Assembly (NCBI RefSeq): GCF_041296385.1
Contig: NW_027183520.1
Coordinates: forward strand, 248,001 to 312,000
DNA length: 64,000 bases
Source of the DNA: Aphelocoma coerulescens
Lineage: Eukaryota > Chordata > Aves > Passeriformes > Corvidae
Direction: 5' to 3'
The translations under genes were made by a program, and so were the position numbers. The notes beneath the pieces were generated by a model. It saw nothing but the letters and a program-made list of their open reading frames with translations. It made no database searches and was not told the DNA's origin. Shown in pieces: positions 1 to 11,216 of this stretch; within the stretch, counting starts at the first letter, position 1; every line of letters starts with the position of its first letter.

Positions 1-1412
1 GCAGTGTCACAATGGCTCCTTGGTTCCATGAGGAACACAATAGCTTTGCATAAGCATTGAGCAACAGCTGCTGAACACACCTGGCAACATCTGCTTGCAT
101 CAAAAAAGGGGGGGTCAAGCTGAGAATGGCACCAGCAGCTTCCATCTGCAACAGACACCCAGGGAAAGGACAGGCTGTGCCGGTTTGGACAAATGTGGAG
201 GAAAATATCCTCTGATAGACGGCAGGTTACACCCAGCCCTCCCCCACCAGGTTTGGGAAAAAAGAATTTTCCTGGGAAGAAAGTGAAAGAGATAAAACCT
301 ATTTTTTTAACAAACACACAGGAGAAGGATAACAATGCTAAATATTAAAACCTCTCGCTGTGGAGAGAAACCTGGGATAATTTGAGAGTCCTTCCGTGTT
401 TCGGTGGGGTCTCCTGAAACATCCATAGACAGCGAGGCCCGTGCAAAGAAACAGGGAGCGATTCTTGAGAGAAGTTTCAGAGCTCTTTCTTCTCCAGCCA
501 CACGGGCGGGGCACTGCCAAAGAACTGAGCAATCAAGGGACAACCAGGGCCCTCCTGGCACAGGGCAACACAAAATAAGCAGTGCTGAACAGGATTAGGG
601 CACATGTGAGCAGGGAGACCCCCGTGCCCAGGCCATGCCTCTACCCCAGGGTCCCCTCTCCCATGACCTCATGGCAGGGGGGAGGAACCCCAACACTTCC
701 GTAGGTGTAGTCTCTCTCCTCCTCCTCGGAGCTGGCTCATGGGCCCGCATTCAGGGCCCCCACCTCGGTAGAAAATTCTCCCAATGTGGTCTGATGTGGA
801 AACAGTCAAGAAGAGAAGAAGGGAAAAAAAACCCCAAAGTCCCAGGAAAACAAAGTTCAACTCTCCATCTCCCTCCAGAGAAAAGGAGCTGAAAACTGGC
901 TAAAAAGAAACAAGGTTGCTTCCTTCGCTCTTGCTGCAAGCAGGATGCCGAGGAGTGTGTATGTGTGTCCTTGAACAAACGCTCTGAGAAGTTTGTCCGG
1001 TTTTTTTTCCTCTCCCCCCTCTCAGGCTCAGTTGAAAGGCACAGAAATGCACAAAGTTCACTTCTGGGCATAGAGCAGCGATAGGGGATACACATGATAA
1101 AGTCACCCCAAGACACAGGGAGAGAGAATTCAGTGGAAAGACTCCGAGAATTCTGCTCCCAGAGATCATTCATTCCTGCTCACACTGACCCTTGTAGAAA
1201 GGGGACATCGTTCCAGGCAGCCTGTACTGAGCATGTGGCTCCTGAGTGGGGTTTGTTGCTTAGGAAACCTGCTCAGGCTTTTCCATTCTTTCCTTCCAAA
1301 CAGGAAAACTTCTCCTGGGGCTGTGTGCAGGCAGAGCCCTGAGGAGAGCAGGTGGCACATGGTGCGCTGGGCTGGGACAGCCAGCTGCAGAGCTCAGGGG
1401 AAGAAGCCCAAA

Positions 1413-2250
1413 GTGTCACAATGGCTCCTTGCCTTCACATGCAACACCTGGGTCACAATGGTCTCCTTGATTCCATGAGGCCCCACTGTGTCACAATGGC
1501 TCCTTGGTTCCATCAGGTTCCGCAGTGTCACCATGGTCTCCTTTGATCCGCACTGTCATCATGGACAATTGGTTCCATGAGGCCCCGCAGTGTCACAATG
1601 GTCCCTTGCTTCCATAGCTTTGATGTTGTAACAATGGACTCCTTGCTTCTATGAGCTAGCCTGCTTTTTGCAGAGGTGTCTTTGGTTCCCACAAGGCCCC
1701 GCTGTGTCTCAGTGCACCCTGGCTTCCATGTGGATCTGGAGTATCACAAAGGCTCCTTGGTTCCACCAGGTCCTGCTGTGTCACAATGGGTCCTGTGGTC
1801 CCTGAGGCCCTCCAAAGTCATCATGGAGGCTTGCTTCCATGAGGTTCCATTATGTGCCAGTGGTCATCTTGGTTCCAGGAGTTTCCTTAGTGTCACAATG
1901 CTCTCCATGCTTCCATGATTCCCCACAATGTCCCAATGCTCTCCAGGCTTCCATTAGGCCCTGCTTTGCCACAATGGTCCCCTTGTTTCCATGAGGCCCC
2001 GCTGTGTCACAATGGACCTATGGTTCCATGATGTTGCGTGGTGTCACCGTGCTCTTCTTGAATCCGCCATGTAACCATGGACCATTGGTTCCGTGCGGCC
2101 TGGCCGTGTCACAATGGGCTCCTTGATTCCATGATTCCCCAGGGTGTCACAATGGAGCCTTGTTTCTAGGAGGTTCTGTACTGTCACAATGGTCTCCTTG
2201 ATGCCATCAGCCCCTGCAGTGTCACAATGGCTCCTTGGTTCCATGAGGAA
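1413..2250. repeat. 37-40 bp minisatellite block, unit 1
   Basis: Degenerate tandem repeats built on 'tgtcacaatgg' followed by 'ctccttggttccatgagg' and a short variable 'ccccgc'-type linker. About 21 copies are present, diverged enough that the block as a whole, not the short unit, has been amplified together with the 2.2 kb unit. The tail of an earlier block is at 1-30. Confidence 0.9.
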
Positions 2251-3627
2251 CACGATAGCTTTGCATAAGCATTGAGCAACAGCTGCTGAACACACCTGGC
2301 AACATCTGCTTGCATCAAAAAAGGGGGGGTCAAGCTGAGAATGGCACCAGCAGCTTCCATCTGCAACAGACACCCAGGGAAAGGACAGGCTGTGCCGGTT
2401 TGGACAAATGTGGAGGAAAATATCCTCTGATAGAAGGCAGGTTACACCCAGCCCTCCCCCACCAGGTTTGGGAAAAAAGAATTTTCCTGGGAAGAAAGTG
2501 AAAGAGATAAAACCTATTTTTTTAACAAACACACAGGAGAAGGATAACAATGCTAAATATTAAAACCTCTCGCTGTGGAGAGAAACCTGGGATAATTTGA
2601 GAGTCCTTCCGTGTTTCGGTGGGGTCTCCTGAAACATCCATAGACAGCGAGGCCCGTGCAAAGAAACAGGGAGCGATTCTTGAGAGAAGTTTCAGAGCTC
2701 TTTCTTCTCCAGCCACACGGGCGGGGCACTGCCAAAGAACTGAGCAATCACAGCACAACCAGGGCCCTCCTGGCACAGGGCAACACAAAATAAGCAGTGC
2801 TGAACAGGATTAGGGCACATGTAAGCAGGGAGACCCCCGTGCCCAGGCCATGCCTCTACCCCAGGGTCCCCTCTCCCATGACCTCATGGCAGGGGGGAGG
2901 AACCCCAACACTTCCGTAGGTGTAGTCTCTCTCCTCCTCCTCGGAGCTGGCTCATGGGCCCGCATTCAGGGCCCCCACCTCGGTAGAAAATTCTCCCAAT
3001 GTGGTCTGATGTGGAAACAGTCAAGAAGAGAAGAAGGGAAAAAAAACCCCAAAGTCCCAGGAAAACAAAGTTCAACTCTCCATCTCCCTCCAGAGAAAAG
3101 GAGCTGAAAACTGGCTCAAAAGAAACAAGGTTGCTTCCTTCGCTCTTGCTGCAAGCAGGATGCCGAGGAGTGTGTATGTGTGTCCTTGAACAAACGCTCT
3201 GAGAAGTTTGTCCGGTTTTTTTTCCTCTCCCCCCTCTCAGGCTCAGTTGAAAGGCACAGAAATGCACAAAGTTCACTTCTGAGCATAGAGCAGCGATAGG
3301 GGATACACATGATAAAGTCACCCCAAGACACAGGGAGAGAGAATTCAGTGGAAAGACTCCGAGAATTCTGCTCCCAGAGATCATTCATTCCTGCTCACAC
3401 TGACCCTTGTAGAAAGGGGACATCGTTCCAGGCAGCCTGTACTGAGCATGTGGCTCCTGAGTGGGGTTTGTTGTTTAGGAAACCTGCTCAGGCTTTTCCA
3501 TTCTTTCCTTCCAAACAGGAAAACTTCTCCTGGGGCTGTGTGCAGGCAGAGCCCTGAGGAGAGCAGGTGGCACATGGTGCGCTGGGCTGGGACAGCCAGC
3601 TGCAGAGCTCAAGGGAAGAAGCCCAAA

Positions 3628-4465
3628 GTGTCACAATGGCTCCTTGCCTTCCCATGCAACACCTGGGTCACAATGGTCTCCTTGATTCCATGAGGCCCCA
3701 CTGTGTCACAATGGCTCCTTGGTTCCATCAGGTTCCGCAGTGTCGCCATGGTCTCCTTTGATCCGCATTGTCATCATGGACAATTGGTTCCATGAGGCCC
3801 CGCAGTGTCACAATGGTCCCTTGCTTCCATAGCTTTGATGTTGTAACAATGGACTCCTTGCTTCTATGAGCTAGCCTGCTTTTTGCAGAGGTGTCTTTGG
3901 TTCCCACAAGGCCCCGCTGTGTCTCAGTGCACCCTGGCTTCCATGTGGATCTGGAGTATCACAAAGGCTCCTTGGTTCCACCAGGTCCTGCTGTGTCACA
4001 ATGGGTCCTGTGGTCCCTGAGGCCCTCCAAAGTCATCATGGAGGCTTGCTTCCATGAGGTTCCATTATGTGCCAGTGGTCATCTTGGTTCCAGGAGTTTC
4101 CTTGGTGTCACAATGCTCTCCATGCTTCCATGATTCCCCACAATGTCCCAATGCTCTCCAGGCTTCCATTAGGCCCTGCTTTGCCACAATGGTCCCCTTG
4201 TTTCCATGAGGCCTCGCTGTGTCACAATGGACGTACGGTTCCAGGATGTTGCGTGGTGTCACCGTGCTCTTCTTGAATCCGCAGTGTAACCATGGACCAT
4301 TGGTTCCGTGCGGCCTGGCCGTGTCACAATGGGCTCCTTGATTCCATGATTCCCCAGGGTGTCACAATGGAGCCTTGTTTCTAGGAGGTTCTGTACTGTC
4401 ACAATGGTCTCCTTGATGCCATCAGCCCCTGCAGTGTCACAATGGCTCCTTGGTTCCATGAGGAA
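3628..4465. repeat. 37-40 bp minisatellite block, unit 2
   Basis: Same order of short repeats as the block 2215 bases upstream, with point differences such as 'cgtacgg' near 4230. Confidence 0.9.
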
Positions 4466-5838
4466 CACAATAGCTTTGCATAAGCATTGAGCAACAGCTG
4501 CTGAACACACCTGGCAACATCTGCTTGCATCAAAAAAGGGGGGGTCAAGCTGAGAATGGCACCAGCAGCTTCCATCTGCAACAGACACCCAGGGAAAGGA
4601 CAGGCTGTGCCGGTTTGGACAAATGTGGAGGAAAATATCCTCTGATAGAAGGCAGGTTACACCCAGCCCTCCCCCACCAGGTTTGGGAAAAAAGAATTTT
4701 CCTGGGAAGAAAGTGAAAGAGATAAAACCTATTTTTTTAACAAACACACAGGAGAAGGATAACAATGCTAAATATTAAAACCTCTCGCTGTGGAGAGAAA
4801 CCTGGGATAATTTGAGAGTCCTTCCGTGTTTCGGTGGGGTCTCCTGAAACATCCATAGACAGCGAGGCCCGTGCAAAGAAACAGGGAGCGATTCTTGAGA
4901 GAAGTTTCAGAGCTCTTTCTTCTCCAGCCACACGGGCGGGGCACTGCCAAAGAACTGAGCAATCACAGCACAACCAGGGCCCTCCTCGCACAGGGCAACA
5001 CAAAATAAGCAGTGCTGAACAGGATTAGGGCACATGTAAGCAGGGAGACCCCCGTGCCCAGGCCATGCCTCTACCCCAGGGTCCCCTCTCCCATGACCTC
5101 ATGGCAGGGGGGAGGAACCCCAACACTTCCGTAGGTGCAGTCTCTCTCCTCCTCCTCGGAGCTGGCTCATGGGCCCGCATTCAGGGCCCCCACCTCGGTA
5201 GAAAATTCTCCCAATGTGGTCTGATGTGGAAACAGTCAAGAAGAGAAGAAGGGAAAAAAACCCCCAAAGTCCCAGGAAAACAAAGTTCAACTCTCCATCT
5301 CCCTCCAGAGAAAAGGAGCTGAAAACTGGCTCAAAAGAAACAAGGTTGCTTCCTTCGCTCTTGCTGCAAGCAGGATGCAGAGGAGTGTGTATGTGTGTCC
5401 TTGAACAAACGCTCTGAGAAGTTTGTCCGGTTTTTTTTCCTCTCCCCCCTCTCAGGCTCAGTTGAAAGGCACAGAAATGCACAAAGTTCACTTCTGGGCA
5501 TAGAGCAGCGATAGGGGATACACATGATAAAGTCACCCCAAGACACAGGGACAGAGAATTCAGTGGAAAGACTCCGAGAATTCTGCTCCCAGAGATCATT
5601 CCTGCTCACACTGACCCTTGTAGAAAGGGGACATCGTTCCAGGCAGCCTGTACTGAGCATGTGGCTCCTGAGTGGGGTTTGTTGCTTAGGAAACCTGCTC
5701 AGGCTTTTCCATTCTTTCCTTCCAAACAGGAAAACTTCTCCTGGGGCTGTGTGCAGGCAGAGCCCTGAGGAGAGCAGGTGGCACATGGTGCGCTGGGCTG
5801 GGACAGCCAGCTGCAGAGCTCAGGGGAAGAAGCCCAAA

Positions 5839-6676
5839 GTGTCACAATGGCTCCTTGCCTTCACATGCAACACCTGGGTCACAATGGTCTCCTTGATTCC
5901 ATGAGGCCCCACTGTGTCACAATGGCTCCTTGGTTCCATCAGGTTCCGCAGTGTCGCCATGGTCTCCTTTGATCCGCACTGTCATCATGGACAATTGGTT
6001 CCATGAGGCCCCGCAGTGTCACAATGGTCCCTTGCTTCCATAGCTTTGATGTTGTAACAATGGACTCCTTGCTTCTATGAGCTAGCCTGCTTTTTGCAGA
6101 GGTGTCTTTGGTTCCCACAAGGCCCCGCTGTGTCTCAGTGCACCCTGGCTTCCATGTGGATCTGGAGTATCACAAAGGCTCCTTGGTTCCACCAGGTCCT
6201 GCTGTGTCACAGTGGGTCCTGTGGTCCCTGAGGCCCTCCAAAGTCATCGTGGAGGCTTGCTTCCATGAGGTTCCATGATGTGCCAGTGGTCATCTTGGTT
6301 CCAGGAGTTTCCTTAGTGTCACAATGCTCTCCATGCTTCCATGATTCCCCACAATGTCCCAATGCTCTCCAGGCTTCCATTAGGCCCTGCTTTGCCACAA
6401 TGGTCCCCTTGTTTCCATGAGGCCCCTCTGTGTCACAATGGACGTACGGTTCCGTGATGTTGCGTGGTGTCACCGTGCTCTTCTTGAATCCGCCGTGTAA
6501 CAATGGACCATTGGTTCCGTGCGGCCTGGCCGTGTCACAATGGGCTCCTTGATTCCATGATTCCCCACGGTGTCACAATGGAGCCTTGTTTCTAGGAGGT
6601 TCTGTACTGTCACAATGGTCTCCTTGATGCCATCAGCCCCTGCAGTGTCACAATGGCTCCTTGGTTCCATGAGGAA
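5839..6676. repeat. 37-40 bp minisatellite block, unit 3
   Basis: Third copy of the block, starting 2211 bases after the previous one. It shares the 'cgtacgg' variant (near 6445) with blocks 2 and 4, which suggests the array grew by copying adjacent units. Confidence 0.9.
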
Positions 6677-8061
6677 CACAATAGCTTTGCATAAGCATTG
6701 AGCAACAGCTGCTGAACACACCTGGCAACATCTGCTTGCATCAAAAGAGGGGGGGTCAAGCTGAGAATGGCACCAGCAGCTTCCATCTGCAACAGACACC
6801 CAGGGAAAGGACAGGCTGTGCCGGTTTGGACAAATGTGGAGGAAAATATCCTCTGATAGAAGGCAGGTTACACCCAGCCCTCCCCCACCAGGTTTGGGAA
6901 AAAAGAATTTTCCTGGGAAGAAAGTGAAAGAGATAAAACCTATTTTTTTAACAAACACACAGGAGAAGGATAACAATGCTAAATATTAAAACCTCTCGCT
7001 GTGGAGAGAAACCTGGGATAATTTGAGAGTCCTTCCGTGTTTCGGTGGGGTCTCCTGAAACATCCATAGACAGCGAGGCCCGTGCAAAGAAACAGGGAGC
7101 GATTCTTGAGAGAAGTTTCAGAGCTCTTTCTTCTCCAGCCACATGGGCGGGGCACTGCCAAAGAACTGAGCAATCACAGCACAACCAGGGCCCTCCTGGC
7201 ACAGGGCAACACAAAATAAGCAGTGCTGAACAGGATTAGGGCACATGTGAGCAGGGAGCAGGGAGACCCCCCGTGCCCAGGCCATGCCTCTGCCCCAGGG
7301 TCCCCTCTCCCATGACCTCATGGCAGGGGGGAGGAACCCCAACACTTCCGTAGGTGTAGTCTCTCTCCTCCTCCTTGCAGCTGGCTCATGGGCCCACATT
7401 CAGGGCCCCCACCTCGGGAGAAAATTCTCCCAATGTGGTCTGATGTGGAAAGAGTCAAGAAGAGAAGAAGGGAAATAAACCCCCAAAGTCCCAGGAAAAC
7501 AAAGTTCAACTCTCCATCTCCCTCCAGAGAAAAGGAGCTGAAAACTGGCTAAAAAGAAACAAGGTTGCTTCCTCCGCTCTTGCTGCAAGCAGGATGCAGA
7601 GGAGTGTGTATGTGTGTCCTTGAACAAACGCTCTGAGAAGTTTGTCCGGTTTTTTTTCCTCTCCCCCCTCTCAGGCTCAGTTGAAAGGCACAGAAATGCA
7701 CAAAGTTCACTTCTGGGTATAGAGCAGCAATAGGGGATACACATGATAAAGTCACCCCAAGACACAGGGACAGAGAATTCAGTGGAAAGACTCCGAGAAT
7801 TCTGCTCCCAGAGATCATTCATTCCTGCTCACACTGACCCTTGTAGAAAGGGGACATCGTTCCAGGCAGCCTGTACTGAGCATGTGGCTCCTGAGTGGGG
7901 TTTGTTGCTTAGGAAACCTGCTCCGGCTTTTCCATTCTTTCCTTCCAAATAGGAAAACTTCTCCTGGGGCTGTGTGCAGGCAGAGCCCTGAGGAGAGCAG
8001 GTGGCACATGGTGCGCTGGGCTGGGACAGCCAGCTGCAGAGCTCAAGGGAAGAAGCCCAAA

Positions 8062-8900
8062 GTGTCACAATGGCTCCTTGCCTTCACATGCAACACCTGG
8101 GTCACAATGGTCTCCTTGATTCCATGCGGCCCCACTGTGTCACAATGGCTCCTTGGTTCCATCAGGTTCCGCAGTGTCACCATGGTCTCCTTTGATCCGC
8201 ATTGTCATAATGGACAATTGGTTCCATGAGGCCCCGCAGTGTCACAATGGTCCCTTGCTTCCATAGCTTTGATGTTGTAACAATGGACTCCTTGCTTCTA
8301 TGAGCTAGCCTGCTTTTTGCAGAGGTGTCTTTGGTTCCAACAAGGCCCCGCTGTGTCTCAGTGCACCCTGGCTTCCATGTGGATCTGGAGTATCACAAAG
8401 GCTCCTTGGTTCCACCAGGTCCTGCTGTGTCACAATGGGTCCTGTGGTCCCTGAGGCCCTCCAAAGTCATCGTGGAGGCTTGGTTCCATGAGGTTCCATG
8501 ATGTGCCAGTGGTCATCTTGGTTCCAGGAGTTTCCTTAGTGTCACAATGCTCTCCATGCTTCCATGATTCCCCACAATGTCCCAATGCTCTCCAGGCTTC
8601 CATTAGGCCCTGCTTTGCCACAATGGTCCCCTTGTTTCCATGAGGCCCCGCTGTGTCACAATGGACGTACGGTTCCATGATGTTGCGTGGTGTCACCGTG
8701 CTCTTCTTGAATCCGCAGTGTAACAATGGACCATTGGTTCCGTGCGGCCTGGCCGTGTCACAATGGGCTCCTTGATTCCATGATTCCCCACGGTGTCCCA
8801 ATGGAGCCTTGTTTCTAGGAGGTTCTGTACTGTCACAATGGTCTCCTTGATGCCATCAGCCCCTGCAGTGTCACAATGGCTCCTTGGTTCCATGAGGAAC
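8062..8900. repeat. 37-40 bp minisatellite block, unit 4
   Basis: Last block of the array. After it only about 130 bases of the unit remain before the rearranged junction into the OR upstream block. Confidence 0.9.
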
Positions 8901-9082
8901 ACAATAGCTTGGCATAAGCATTGAGCAACAGCTGCTGAACACACCTGGCAACATCTGCTTGCATCAAAAGAGGGCTTCAAGCTGAGAATGGCAGCAGCAG
9001 CTTCCATCTGCAACAGACACCCAGGGAAAGGACAGGCACAGAGAATTCAGTGGAAAGACTCCGAGAATTCTGCCCCGAGAGA

Positions 9083-10240
9083 TCATTCTGGCCCATGACA
9101 CGGCTGCCATGGCTGTGAGGATGGCTCTGCTGCCCTTCCTGCCTTGGGGGAGGATGTGCTGCAGAGCGGGGCTGCCCTGGGCACCGTCAGAGGGACAGGG
9201 CAGGATGGCTCCTGCTGCCAGGGCCGGCTGCAGGCTCTGAAGGTGGGCAGCAGCCAGGGGTGCCCAGGGCTGTCCTGCAGAGCAGCTCCTGCAGCCCTGA
9301 GGGCTCTTTGCCAGGCCAGGGCATCTGCCACCTGCCAGGGGCAGCTCTCAGCCTGCCTGGGAGCTCCCCATGGACTGTGGGGAGGAGTTGGAGGTGGAAG
9401 GAGCGACCCCCCTCAGGGCAGACTCCTCCTGCTGGGGAGGTGGTGCTGCATGGCCAGAGCTGCTCTCAGCTTTCTCCTCAAGGGAAGGGAAAGGGGCTCT
9501 CAGGTTTGTCTGTGTCACTGAGACTCCTGCACTGCCGCCCTGGGGATCAGCAGCTCTGCCTCAGATCTCCCTCAGGAAGTGCCTCCTCACACTCCTCTGC
9601 CTGCAGACAGCACCAGCAGCACCTTGGCTTGCAGCATCTCCCTTTGTCTGAGCTGCCCTTCAGGCCCTGCTGCCAGGGAGATGCCCCTGGGCAGTGCCCT
9701 GTGCTGGGAGGGCTCTGCAGGGCAGAGCTGAGCCCCCAGGGCTGGGCTGGGCTCTGGCAGCACTGGCAGGGACAAGCCTTGGACCCAGAGGAACAGCTGC
9801 CAGGAGGCACAACTGCAGGCAGCAGAGAGCCAGAGCAACCACAGCTGCACGGGGAAAGGGAGAAGGGTTTAGAGCAATGGTTTTGAAATTGGGGCCTTCA
9901 AAAAGTCACTTTATTTTTCAAGCCCATTTTAAGTACAATCACCGGGAAATAGAGGGAGGTGAAATGAGCAAAGGGCACTTGTGTGGGGACCAGCAGGTCC
10001 GACTGCACTGGGGCACAGGGAGCCCTGTTTTCCCTCAGGGCCCCCAGTGTTCCGGCTGAGAGCAACGCTGAGGATGAGGCAGCAGCACAAACCTGAGCTC
10101 AGAAATCAAAAAGCTTAGCCAAGTTCTGTCACAGGAGGAGAAGTGGTTTTGCGGGAATTCGTAAGAAAATAGGATAGAATCGATTCAGGGGAATCTGTCC
10201 CAGCTTGTCAATGCCTTCTTCCAACAGTCCACAGTGCCCA
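9083..10240 (+). other. OR upstream block, non-coding, duplicated at 33.85-34.99 kb
   Basis: GC-rich sequence without a believable gene. It is matched nearly base for base, in reverse orientation, by 33850-34990. It includes an AT-rich stretch at 9885-9960 and a pyrimidine run ending in 'ttccaacag' at 10218-10227, which could be the splice acceptor of the OR coding exon. It probably contains the OR promoter or 5' untranslated exon, but no specific box can be identified. Confidence 0.6.
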
Positions 10241-10250
10241 GAGGGCAGAA

Positions 10251-11216
10251 ATGTCCAACAGCAGCTCCATCAGCTCCTTCCTCCTGCTGGCATTGGCAGA
10301 CACGCGGCAGCTGCAGCTCCTGCACTTCTGCCTCTTCCTGGGCATCTCCCTGGCTGCCCTCCTGGCCAACGGCCTCATCACCAGCACCGGAGCCTGCGGC
10401 CAGCACCTGCCCAGCCCCGTGTTCTTCTTCCTGCTCAGCCTGGCCCTCAGCGACCTGGGCTCCATCTGCACCACTGTCCCCAAGGCCATGCACAATTCCC
10501 TCTGGGGCACCAGGCACATCTACTCAGCATGTGCTGCTCAGGTGTTTTTCTTTCTGTTCTTCATCTCAGCAGAGTATTCCCTCCTCCTCATCATGTGCTA
10601 CGACCGCTACGTGTCCATCTGCAAAGCCCTGCACTACGGGGCCCTCCTGGGCAGCAGAGCTTGTGCCCACATGGCAGCAGCTGCCTGGGCCAGTGCCTTT
10701 CTCTACGCTCTCATGCACATGGCCAATACATTTTCCCTGCCCCTGTGCCAGGGCAATGGCCTGGGCCACTTCTTCTGGGAAATCCCACACATCCTCAAGT
10801 TCTCCTGCTCCAAATCCTACCTCAGGGAACTTGGGCTCATCGCTGTCAGTGTCTGTTTGGTATTTGGCTGTTTTGTGTTCATTGTTTTCTCCTATGTGCA
10901 GATCTTCAGGGCCGTGCTGAGGATCCCCTCTGAGCAGGGCCGGCACAAAGCCTTTTCCACGTGCCTCCCTCACCTGGCCGTGCTCTCTCTGTTCCTCAGC
11001 ACTGCCATGTTTGCCCACCTGAAGCCCCCCTCCATCTCGTCCCCATCCCTGGATGTGGCCCTGTCAGTTCTCTACTCGGTGGTGCCTCCAGCCCTGAACC
11101 CCCTCATCTACAGCCTGAGGAACCAGGAGCTCAGGGATGCCCTGAGGAAAGTGATGACTGGATACTTTTCACAAGTTAAAATCTTTCTATTTCCTTCTGC
11201 TGTGCGAGGAAAATGA
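10251..11216 (+). CDS. Olfactory receptor, OR14-like (bird gamma-c type), intact
   Basis: Seven-transmembrane odorant receptor of 321 residues in a single uninterrupted exon starting at ATG 10251. Visible hallmarks in order: the asparagine of helix 1 (LLANGLI, ~res 38), the start of helix 2 (LSLALSDLGS, ~65), the extended DRY-type motif MCYDRYVSICKALHY at the end of helix 3 (~119-133), the KAFSTCLPHL motif of helix 6 (~233-243) and NPLIYSLRN in helix 7 (~282-290). ORs couple odorant binding to G(olf) in olfactory neurons. The length is slightly above the ~310 usual for the family because of a lysine/phenylalanine-rich tail. The leucine/alanine-rich, Cys-poor character and motif spellings fit the bird-specific expanded OR14-like clade. 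A broken inverted copy lies at 33051-33812. The exact subfamily member cannot be named from sequence alone. Confidence 0.9.
   Translation: MSNSSSISSFLLLALADTRQLQLLHFCLFLGISLAALLANGLITSTGACGQHLPSPVFFFLLSLALSDLGSICTTVPKAMHNSLWGTRHIYSACAAQVFFFLFFISAEYSLLLIMCYDRYVSICKALHYGALLGSRACAHMAAAAWASAFLYALMHMANTFSLPLCQGNGLGHFFWEIPHILKFSCSKSYLRELGLIAVSVCLVFGCFVFIVFSYVQIFRAVLRIPSEQGRHKAFSTCLPHLAVLSLFLSTAMFAHLKPPSISSPSLDVALSVLYSVVPPALNPLIYSLRNQELRDALRKVMTGYFSQVKIFLFPSAVRGK

Larger units (their letters stand above)
1..9030. repeat. Tandem array of ~2.2 kb units (four plus a partial)
   Basis: The same sequence recurs head to tail: the landmark at 95 returns at 2310, 4525, 6736 and, altered, near 8960, giving periods of 2215, 2215, 2211 and about 2225. 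Neighbouring units differ by scattered substitutions and small indels, for example loss of one of two 'attc' repeats near 5600 and a 6 bp 'gcaggg' duplication near 7250. Each unit has about 1.37 kb of non-minisatellite sequence and about 0.84 kb of minisatellite. The last unit breaks at about 9033, where sequence from early in the unit jumps to a fragment from its middle (9037-9085) before the OR block begins. The array runs off the left edge of the window. No coding potential is credible: the conserved frames are by-products of copying. Confidence 0.95.

Noticed and set aside
1413..2250. Regular ~38 bp repeats resembling a CRISPR array
   Set aside because: Repeats abut without unique spacers, are degenerate, and lie in a vertebrate genome beside OR and MHC sequence.
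2044..2550. A 168-codon minus-strand frame repeated in array units
   Set aside because: Conserved only because the 2.2 kb unit is copied. It runs through the minisatellite, is disrupted in other units, and shows no domain.
9260..9886. A 208-codon plus-strand frame upstream of the OR
   Set aside because: Cys/Ser/Gln-rich composition, no family, and mirrored frames on the opposite strand. It is conserved in the inverted copy only as part of the whole block.
10566..11018. A 150-codon antisense frame within the OR gene
   Set aside because: Antisense shadow of a strongly coding exon; the sense frame has all OR motifs.
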